Below are positions 54,301-62,553 of a stretch of 64,000 bases of DNA, piece after piece. Source of the DNA: JANYHF01 sp963732765 (GTDB lineage: Bacteria > Pseudomonadota > Alphaproteobacteria > Rhizobiales > Hyphomicrobiaceae); assembly GCA_963732765.1 (NCBI GenBank), contig CAVTAS010000010.1, positions 62,001-126,000 of the forward strand. The letters are read 5' to 3'. Numbering within the stretch: position 1 is the stretch's first letter; every line of letters begins with the position of its first letter. Below the pieces are notes generated by a model. It made no database searches and was not told the DNA's origin. It worked only from the letters and a program-made list of their open reading frames with translations. Made by a program: the position numbers and the translations under genes.

Positions 54301-54960
54301 AGATTGATATAGATATATATAGGTTATTGGTGTTAGTAAGATATTGATAATTAAGATGGTATTAGATGTTTGAAGATGAAAGGTTGATAAGAGAGAGATG
54401 AAGATAGAATGAGATAGGTTAGATGGGAGAGAAGAAAGAGAAAGAAGAGAGTAATTAAAGAGTGGAAGAGTAGAGTGAGATAATTAGAGATAAAAAAGTA
54501 ATTGGGTAGAGAGTATGATAGAAGGTTTAGATAGAGTGATAGAGAAAGGTAATATGAAAAAAAAAGGTATTTGAGTAGGATATAAGAAAAAAAGAGAAGA
54601 AAGAGATAAAGAAATATTTGATAGTGATGAGAGATGATGAAAGAGATTAATATGAAAGAGATAGAGTGAGATTGAGAAGAAAGATATAAGAAAAGATATA
54701 ACTGTTTTAGAGATATAGGAATATAGGTTTATGTATATATATATTATGAGAATTAAAATTATAGATATAAGAAATATAAAAATTGGTATATTAAAGTGTG
54801 ATAAGTTAGATATAGGAGGTATAGGAAAGTAAGGAAAAAAGAAGGAAAAGAGATTTATATATGTAAGGGTAGATATATATAGATGGTAGATAGAATTGAT
54901 AGGAAAAGAGATAGAATAAGAATAAATATAGAAGATAAGTTGATAGATGTCTTTGTTGAA
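54301..54960 (+). other. Extreme cytosine-depleted tract
   Basis: I count two C in 660 bases (at about 54702 and 54951). The rest is A, G and T, with many GAGA, GATA and ATAT runs but no simple tandem repeat. The opposite strand is therefore almost free of G. No open frame of useful length and no palindrome. Similar but less extreme tracts lie at about 55.08-56.27 and 59.08-59.5 kb. Confidence 0.85.
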
Positions 54961-56250
54961 GAGAAAAGATTGTAAAAGAGATGTTCAATAACAGTCAGTA
55001 CGACATGCGTTTTTCGAGGTAATGCGATGAAGAGCGTGAACCGAAAAGGAAAGAAAACCAGAGGGAAGCTGACACAGGAGGAAGGCGTGAAGATGTATGA
55101 GATAGAGATGAAATAGGTTATTGAAAAAGAGATGGTAAATGATGGATGAAAGGTTAATTTAGATGATGTATAAAGTTGATTATAGCAATGTAGAGAGATG
55201 AATGAAGATGGTAAGATAATAGATGAGGAGTTGAGGATAAGATAGATATTTTAAGAGCTGAACATAGTAGCGCAGGGACTTAAAAGATCTCTGAGGAAAA
55301 CTATTAGGGAGATATCTGTAGTCTAGATGCCGAGAAGATGCTCGGATCCTTGCGGACATTTGAGTTTGAACTAAATTGAGATATATTATGGGTAGGTAAT
55401 GATAGAGTTGTGGGTTATATTAAAAACATAAAATATGTAGTATTTGAGGAAATAGAAAGCTGAGGGAGTAAAGTTAATAAGGTAATTGTTATGGAACAAG
55501 AGTTGAGATTAGCTCTAGCATAGAATGACAAAGAATTAGTTATAAAAAGATAGATAAGAATTATATAAAAAATATAATAAAGAATACTATTAGGTTATGG
55601 TTTTTTAAACTAATGTCAAAAAGACTTTGAAGTAGAGCAAGATTTTGATGTTAAGAGTGCAGAAAGGTGAGATAGTTTAAAAGATGAAAACTATGATAGT
55701 TGAGCTATTGTTTGAGATGAGATAGATAACTTAGAAATGTAAAAGAGGGTAGTAGTATTGTATGGTAAGATCAGGAGTTAGAATGACTCACTTAGCTGAG
55801 AGTTAGGTTAGATTGAGCACAATGTATTTGGTAGAAGAAGAGGATTTGGGGTTGTATTTGATGTATAGATAGATTTTAAAGAGATAAATTTAAATTGATG
55901 TGTAAATGAGTTAGGATGAAGGTAAGATGATTGTTATGCTCTAAATGGCACTATTTGCTGTTTAGATGATTGTTTTAGCAGAATAGATATGAGTCGCAAT
56001 GTCTAGAAGTTGAAAAAAGAAAGAGAAGGTAGTAAATAAGGAGAGATAGTAGATTTGTCAGGTATAGTAAGATTGATTAAACTAAATAAATGAGTAAGTT
56101 AGTATATATAATATATGATTTATTATAAAAACTGAGAGAGTAGATTTTATATGAGAGGTTGCAAGGACTGTAAGTCACTATTGTAATATAGATATTAGAA
56201 GAAAAGGGATTAAAGGAAGATGGTATATGAATGAATAGATAGACACTTTA

Positions 56251-56280
56251 TTGAGTTGTATGGTAGAAGAGAGAGAGTGA
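56251..56280 (-). repeat. Copy 1 of a 30-base pyrimidine-rich motif
   Basis: On the minus strand this reads TC-rich (ACTCTCTCTCTTCTA core), followed by TACAACTCAA. Aligned with 59981-60010, 26 of 30 bases are identical, including the 15-base core. It sits exactly where low-C DNA (plus side) gives way to a balanced block at 56.28 kb, so it may be a boundary signal such as a splice acceptor tract or promoter element of the foreign DNA. Confidence 0.6.
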
Positions 56281-57064
56281 GCTCTAAAGTATAATTTTCT
56301 GCGCTAGGCAGTAGCGCGGGATAGGAACTCGTTCGAACATTGATGGTATCAACGTTGGGCCGGAGCGCTAGATCGATAAAAGGTGAGGGAACGACGATGG
56401 TCTGAAGCCGACCGGCGACATGGCGCGTCGGCCGAAGCGGAAGCACCGGCAGGAAGAAACTGGAGAAAAAGACGGATGCTGAGAGGGCGTGATATAGATC
56501 TGAACCGGTGTGTAAGACAAGTAGGGATGCCGACTTCACGGAAAGTTGAAGAAAAACACTTCCACGAGCAGATGCAGTGAAGCGGCACACTACTGCTTGG
56601 CTACACGGTGATCGAACAGGTCTGGCGGCATATGGCTGAAAGAGCTGGTGCGCGGCGGCAGTGAGCAAATTGGCGCTCGGCGAACATGACGGCAAGAAGC
56701 GTCCGCGCCGAATCCGATCGCCCGCATAGCATGGATGCTGCTGTTATAAATAGTAAGCTAAAGTATAGGAAGAATAGATTGCTGAAGTGGATATAGAAAT
56801 TAGATGAAACAATAGTTAAATGTTTCATAGGTTGAAGATAGATAAGTCTTTGAGCTTTGCAAAGAGAGGTATGACATGTAGGAAGTTGCAAAAGAAGAGT
56901 GAGTTCGTTGCAGATTGGACGATTGGCAGAACTCTTGTTGTCTGTTTGGAAACCTTGTTGTTACAATAGTACAACGGCGCTTTGCAGCAGTCGCTCAGCT
57001 TTGATGCGATGTTGAGCACTTTGAGATTACGACCTTGTTCAACGTATCTGCTCTCGGCAGTAGT

Positions 57065-57346
57065 TCAGGCTGACATGGCGTTAGCTTGCTCAAGCAGCGA
57101 CGCGCTTTGAGCGAAATCATAGGCACAGGTACAGGCGCTCGAGACCAAATCTAGCACATCAGCAGCGTAGGCTCGGCGGCGCTTGGCCATACGGCTGTAC
57201 TTAGCTAGTCTTTCGGCTTTGGCGACGAGCGGTAAGAGCTCTTTGTTCACACGCGCAGTGATCTGGGAGCTGACCGGTATGTTGACGTACTTCTTGTATT
57301 TTTTCTCACGATCTTCTTGTTGCATTCGCTCTGGAGATCGGCGCAC
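57065..57346 (-). CDS. Unrecognised short frame in the foreign segment
   Basis: A 93-residue basic, helical frame: MRRSPERMQQEDREKKYKKY, ITARVNKELLPLVAKAERLAKYS, MAKRRRAYAADVLDLVSSA. Balanced base composition and the lack of stops make it a candidate exon or small gene. I do not recognise it. The repeated Lys/Arg-rich heptads suggest a helical, perhaps nucleic-acid-binding segment (weak inference). Confidence 0.3.
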   Translation of the reverse strand: MRRSPERMQQEDREKKYKKYVNIPVSSQITARVNKELLPLVAKAERLAKYSRMAKRRRAYAADVLDLVSSACTCAYDFAQSASLLEQANAMSA

Positions 57347-57547
57347 AATATGGTGACGTCTTACTCTATCTGGCTAAGGATATCGCTTTCTATGACGGCA
57401 TGCATGGCTTAGTAGGAAATGCTAGACCGCAATATCTACAGTATTAGAACGACAAGTGCGTCATTACCTTAGACCAGGGCTGCTTTTGCTCTTGTGGTGA
57501 ACACTTGAACAGTGACGCGCAAAACGGATTGCAGGGCAGTAGCAAAG

Positions 57548-57784
57548 TCAGAACTCGGCGGCCAGCGGCATGAAACCGCCAGCTCTGTAGGCGTACAGAA
57601 CCCAATTACAGTAGGCGCCATCTCCCAACGCAACTACGCAAGCTTTCAGTAGCTTGGTGCAACAGCTCGCGTACTCAACATTTGCGTCACTTTCTATGAG
57701 ATGCAGGAGCGCGAACAACGACAGAGTGGTGTTAGTTGGTTCGTCCAGCAGGACAAGTGCTGAAAGGCTGTTTACTGACCTCAT
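57548..57784 (-). CDS. Unrecognised short frame in the foreign segment
   Basis: A 78-residue frame, hydrophobic and helical (LSALVLLDEPTNTTLSLFALLHLI, SCCTKLLKACVVALGDGAY), starting with ATG after an in-frame TGA. It could be a HEAT/ARM-like helical exon, but no motif settles this. Confidence 0.25.
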   Translation of the reverse strand: MRSVNSLSALVLLDEPTNTTLSLFALLHLIESDANVEYASCCTKLLKACVVALGDGAYCNWVLYAYRAGGFMPLAAEF

Positions 57785-58258
57785 AGGCCTTCAAATTGGC
57801 CAAGGCCTCAGACCCAAACCAAAACGCTCGCGCCACAGTCGCGATCGATAGGGCCAATTGCCGCGATGCGATTTGCATCGTCCGCTCGGACGCCACCAGC
57901 GGTGAGATTTACTCGAGGTGCCAATCAGTTCTGGATGTAGTGCAGAGCTTGAACGCGCGTCTCAGAGACGCGGCAGAAGAGTGCAGGTCACTGCGCGCTG
58001 CGTAGGCAGGCACGCCGAATGTCAGGAACGGATTGGCGGTGACCTGATCGAAGAGGAGCGATCTAGACCGCCTCGGTTCGAAGCTGTTGCGTCGAGGTGT
58101 GGCCATACGACGAACGCGGCTTACAGAATACGCTTCGCTCATATCGGTAGACTACAAAGCCGAATGATGCGGTAAGCGCGCGCAGAAAGTGCTATGGTGC
58201 AGTAGCCGCTCATGGACACGGCCAGCACAGGACAAGTGTGATAGTAGGATTGCGTCAG

Positions 58259-58773
58259 TTATATTCCGGATCCCAAATCCCACAGGCGAATGGTGCGGTA
58301 GTTGCTGGCGGAGACTAAATATCTTAAATCTTTTGAGATGACGACCTGACGTACGGCACCTGTATGACAGTCAAGTCGCCGCGCAAGCAGACCTGTTGCG
58401 CATTCCCAAACAGTTATGAGGCCCTCGTTGTCAACACAAACAGCAAACAGGCAGTTGGCATCAGAATGCAGGCACAGCAAGTGAACTGAGGCCTTGACCG
58501 CTTTGGGAGTAACGCTACGCACGGCCAAATAGTAGAATCGCAAGACTGAGTATTTGCCGCCAGTGAGCAATAACGCGCGATCTTTAGTCATGGTAGCAGC
58601 GGCAATAGAGGAGGGGTGCGTCTAAACAACGACATGTTGGCGGAAGCATCCAAGACGCAACACCGAAGGCTGCGATCCGCTACTGCGGTAAAGAGTTGCT
58701 GGCCGCTCATGGAAAGTACTGTGATTGGCTCTATATGGCCAGTCAGCGCTCTCGTTTGTTTTACACTTGCCAC
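58259..58773 (-). pseudogene. WD40-repeat protein fragment (two frames)
   Basis: The first frame (58588-58773, GTG start) reads VKQTRALTGHIEPITVLSMS then DRSLRCCVLDASANM. The second frame (58259-58591 and some codons before) reads HPSSIAAATMTKDRALLLTGG, LITVWECATGLLARRLDCH, TGAVRQVVISKDLRYLVSAS, TIRLWDLGSGI. The GH...D...W(D/E) pattern is that of WD40 blades; about three to four are visible. Joining needs one base change near 58600-58640. There is no conserved start or end, so it is a gene fragment or an exon run. WD40 is mainly eukaryotic but also bacterial. Confidence 0.7.
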
Positions 58774-59980
58774 GTCTCAGACTAGGACCGCGCAGTGGTA
58801 GACACACGAGACGAGCTGAGTATAGTACGGTGCGAACGCCACTTTGGAAACGATCTCATGGGCGCTGGCGGACGCACTGTGGCCGTATAGCCGCCGAAGC
58901 AACCGACCTACCGCAAGATAGCAAAGGAAGATGCTCTTGTAGCACTTTGCAGAAGAGCTTTTGGTTATATAGTTAGAAATGGAGACGGTTTAAATCGCAT
59001 CGACATGACAGCTGACATCGCGCTAAACGCCCGATGGCTGAGCGGGCGGCGGATGAGGATGTGAATCGGGAAATAGAAATTAAGTAATATGATGGTTGAG
59101 AGATATATAGATGGAGAAGGTAGAAAAAGATATATAGGTTAACTCAGAGAAGGTAAGAAGTTAGATAATAAGATGTTTGGATATTATATTTTGTAGTAGT
59201 ATGGTAACTAGATAGATTTAGCTTAAGAGATAAAAAAGATAGGTAGAATACAGGTTGGTTTTCTTATGTAAAAAGAAGAGGTAGGGTTTGTTTTGATATA
59301 GAGCTCGTGGGTATTAAAGCTATGTTATAGAACAGTATGTGGGATTTTGCTCTGTTGGTAGATAGATATAAAGATAAGAGATGATGGATATGTAAATGTA
59401 GCATAGATAAAAGTCAGAGAGGTAGAGTTGCAGTGGTAGCTGATAGGAAGAGATATAGTATTATATGTAGAAGACAAGGTGTTTTTGATAGAGTAAAGAT
59501 TATAACAAAGATGCTCTATAGGGCACCAGATCTACATAAGTCGATGATAAGTAGATCGACAACACGGCGCATCCCCACTCACGCGACAAGGAACCGCGAA
59601 ACTACGAGAGGAAACGCCCGCCGCTCTCGATTGGCACAAAGAGGTGCTTAAATGACCAAACCATCGAACCGCCGGGCTCTCTTCGGTTCCGGTAGCTTTG
59701 AGCATTTCTAACATGGTGAATTGGCTTTCGCCACTCTGTGCAACGAATGAATTTGACCTTGTCACAGGCGAACCGCACTACTTTATACACGCTGTCGGCG
59801 GGCGGCATATCCAAGCTCCAGATTTCTGCCAGCCTCGGTTTTAAAACTGCTGAAACGAAAAGAGAATCCTGATCAGTGGTAGTGCGACGGATCGACTCGG
59901 GGGATTTCTGGTTGCGGCGAACAGGGGTACCTGCGGTCAGCATGATCGACCGAGACGGCATCATGTTGCGTTGTAAAAAG

Positions 59981-60010
59981 TTGGGTTGTAAGATAGAAGA
60001 GAGAGAGTAA
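59981..60010 (-). repeat. Copy 2 of the 30-base pyrimidine-rich motif
   Basis: Near-copy of 56251-56280 in the same orientation (26 of 30 identical). It marks the last place where low-C character is visible before GC-rich bacterial-looking DNA resumes. Confidence 0.6.
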
Positions 60011-60062
60011 AGGTTTGTTCGCAACAAACGAAGTAAGGGAAGACGGGCATGGAAAACTCGCT

Positions 60063-60245
60063 ATCATGAGTGAGCTCACCGGGCTCGCCCGCTCCACGAT
60101 CAACCGCGGTGAGGTATTCGGAGCCGAAATCGATGACAGCAAGCCCAAGCCGGAGGGCCAAACGCCGCCAGCCGAAGTGATCGACTGCCGGCATCAGACG
60201 CCGCTCACTGCGGTTTGGCCGACGCTGCTCGCCTACAAGAACTGA
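60063..60245 (+). pseudogene. Possible ISAzo13-like transposase N-terminal remnant
   Basis: The frame contains MSELTGLARSTINRGE, matching the helix-turn-helix start of ISAzo13-family transposases (TGLxRSTIxRG), and then TPLTAVWPTLLAY, similar to RPLTAVDPTLLADL that follows in the family. Between them the sequence is degenerate, and it ends in TGA at 60245. No inverted ends or target duplications could be located. The call rests on two short motifs. Confidence 0.35.
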
Positions 60246-61460
60246 CCGATCTGGAATGGTATCGCGACCAAGATAAGGCCAGGAGCCTCGTCGATGCGGA
60301 GGTCGTGACAGGTTAGTCCGGCGCCGTGCTCGTCGCAGGATCCCCTCATGTCCGCAAGGATCAAGGCGTGTCGAGCTACTTGCCGCCAGATGCCTGGCGC
60401 GGTGAAGGACTACATCTGGTTTACATCGACGAGCACACCGAGAGCACTTGCGATCGACTGCGCAGAAAAGGTCTGCTGAACAGAGCCGCGGCCGCATCAT
60501 ATGATGGGAAGCGGGCTGACGAAACCGCCCACCTGCCTCCACTGAAACCGTCCGCAACAACATCCAGCCCTTCCTCCTCCGTGAGCTGGCGCTGTCGCGC
60601 GACAGTTCGGCTGCATTCTTGTTGCTGGACCTCCTTGCCCGATCACTCCAAAAAGATCGCGATTGCCGATAAGCAAAACCAGAGTGCGTCCGGGTCGCGA
60701 TTACGCAAACAAAGATTGTTAGCAACTATTATGTCACACAATAAAGTTGATCACTGTACTGCACATAAAGAGGGTTATGGGACAACAGGATAAAAGAACG
60801 ACGTCATTCCAGCGTTTGAAGGCGGAACTATACTGATAATCGTGACGTCACGAAAATTGAGATGACGTTACCCATATTAACGGCACCCGGAAACTCGCCC
60901 TGAATCAGGACGTCATTGGATTCCACGCGCCTGATTTCCGTCATTCGTTGCCCATTCGCTTCGCCTCTGTTGCCTTGAAGCCGCAGGATCTTTCGGCGCG
61001 GTCCGCGGCCTGAAGAGGGCCGCGGCCGGGTGCTATCGCGCGGCCCAAAAGGGCCCCGCGACCGAGCCCCGCCGCATCGTGCTTGTGGCTTATCGTGCCG
61101 CTGCATCGGCGGGTCTCGGCCCATCCGGGTTACGCCCCCTCCGCCAAGATAACGACGATCAAATCGGCAAGCCGACTTCGACGGCAACGATGCAGAAGAC
61201 CAGGCTCACCACAGGCAGGACGTCGTATCTGCCTTGTGGAGCCGCCCCTTCGGGGCAAGGGCGGCTCCACAAGGCAGATACTTCCAGTGTCCCATACTGT
61301 CCAATCGAAGTTTGGACTTGTCTCAATCAGCCCTATCCAATCCGAACCACGCCAGCCCGTGAGATCGTTGTAACAGAGAATATATATAGCGCGCCCCCTT
61401 TACAGTCGTTGCCAGTTGCACATATCGTGAACGAACAGCAGATTATTTGTTCCACGGGTT
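60246..61460. other. Non-coding or degenerate stretch with a strong hairpin
   Basis: About 1.2 kb with short frames on both strands and no recognisable protein. Around 61000-61100 it is very GC-rich. It contains the 21-base-arm hairpin at 61226-61280 (listed separately). It may be a decayed mobile element between the transposase remnant and the recombinase. Confidence 0.5.
61226..61280. repeat. Perfect 21-bp stem-loop
   Basis: Arms 61226-61246 and 61260-61280 are perfect inverted copies (TATCTGCCTTGTGGAGCCGC...). The 13-base middle contains CTT/AAG that extends the stem by three pairs past a one-base bulge. There is no T-run, so it is not a standard terminator. It could be the end of a small element, a REP-like repeat or a recombination site. 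Confidence 0.85.
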
Positions 61461-62459
61461 GTGTCATGTCGCGTGCAACACTTACGCTCGTTCTTGCCGC
61501 TCTCCTATGTGGGGCGGGGTCAGCTGCGTTGTTCGCCTCAACTGTCCCGCCAATTGGTGAGATCGTCTACCTGTCTCGCCACCGGTCTTGCGGACGTTGT
61601 TTTCGCCGCACTCGCAATCGCGGTGTCTGCGATGACGGTAGTTGCCGCCAGTCTTGTTGTCGCCGATATGCGCATCGACCTTGAGTTGAATTGGACGTGG
61701 CTGAGCACCGATGGTCATGCGATCTTGGACGATTGCCCCGTCGCCTTCGCAGCAGCGAGCCGTGGGTGGCAATACGACCCACTGCCTCACGACGAGAGAG
61801 TTCGGCGTATTCTTCAGGCTCATCGTGGTGATGTGCGGGCGCCGTATCTCCCTGCGGGCGCTCTGTTCGTGGTTGCCGGAACAGAGAACGATGAGCCGGC
61901 GGCAGCCGTTCTGGTCTCGGTCGCTTTGCCAGGTCAACCGGCCGATGACGCAATGGCCGACGGTGCTTTCACTCTCCGCAGCGCACCCAAACTGATCGCG
62001 GAAAACGGCAAGCTGCCAATTCGCATGAAGACCGGCGTCGGCAAAAGACAGTCGACACTGCTCGGGGCCAAGGAACGGCTCATCGTCGATGCGGGTCGAT
62101 GGCAACCGACAGTACCCCATCTAGTCCAATCAGTTGCTCCGTCCTGCCACTCCGCACATGTGATCGTCCTCACTGACCGGAGAGAGCACTATGACAGCCC
62201 CGCTGTTTTGCAGCCAAGTCTGGAATTTGCCGAGCCACCCCAAACGAGTTGCCGGGGACCACCCGCGTCCGGACGTCGACCATTTGTCCCGGCACGGGAT
62301 CAAGTGGGGCGACACATCGATAATGTTGTGTCCGACAATTTCAGCGACCCGGTTCCAGTTGGGGTTGCCGAGCTGGACGTCATCGAGGCGTTTCTGGGTG
62401 ACGTGTTATCCGATGTGTTGACAGCCGCCAGTGCCGCCAAAGTTCGTCGAAGGGCCTGA
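61461..62459 (+). CDS. Unknown protein upstream of the recombinase
   Basis: A 332-residue frame from GTG 61461; ATG 61638 (MTVVAASLVVADMRI) is a likely alternative because it starts just before the coherent part. ADVVFAALAIAVSAMTVVAASL is hydrophobic and could be a membrane anchor. The region WLSTDGHAILDDCPVAFAAASRGWQ to RRILQAHRGDVRAPYL looks soluble. No motif is recognised. It precedes the recombinase by 94 bases on the same strand. Confidence 0.4.
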   Translation: MSCRVQHLRSFLPLSYVGRGQLRCSPQLSRQLVRSSTCLATGLADVVFAALAIAVSAMTVVAASLVVADMRIDLELNWTWLSTDGHAILDDCPVAFAAASRGWQYDPLPHDERVRRILQAHRGDVRAPYLPAGALFVVAGTENDEPAAAVLVSVALPGQPADDAMADGAFTLRSAPKLIAENGKLPIRMKTGVGKRQSTLLGAKERLIVDAGRWQPTVPHLVQSVAPSCHSAHVIVLTDRREHYDSPAVLQPSLEFAEPPQTSCRGPPASGRRPFVPARDQVGRHIDNVVSDNFSDPVPVGVAELDVIEAFLGDVLSDVLTAASAAKVRRRA

Positions 62460-62553
62460 GCAATGGCAGGTATCACCACTGCGCACTTGCTCTGGCCAAA
62501 GTCGCTTCTACAATCAGGAGGTACAATCGAAACCAGGACCGGAGTACCGCGAC

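Larger units (their letters stand above)
54243..60010. other. Foreign low-C segment with eukaryote-like fragments
   Basis: From about 54243 the base composition switches from GC-rich to A/G/T-rich with very little C on the + strand, alternating with short blocks of balanced composition (about 54.97-55.08, 56.28-56.74, 56.84-59.03, 59.52-59.98 kb). All convincing coding hints are on the minus strand. Reading frames in the low-C parts are broken everywhere. The mosaic resembles eukaryotic exons or genes separated by G-poor introns or spacers, not bacterial DNA. It may be an assembly join or a transferred segment; the sequence alone cannot decide. A minus-strand frame at 59602-60027 (VYKVVRFACDKVKFIRC) is unrecognised. 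Confidence 0.6.

Noticed and set aside
54301..56270. Tandem microsatellite or simple repeat explanation for the low-C DNA
   Set aside because: The tract is low in C but not periodic; GATA, GAGA and ATAT runs are short and irregular, so simple repeat expansion does not explain it.
59961..60725. A 254-residue minus-strand frame over the transposase-like remnant
   Set aside because: It is mostly Arg/Ser/Pro-rich without family motifs; the plus-strand TGLARSTINRG motif is the better reading.
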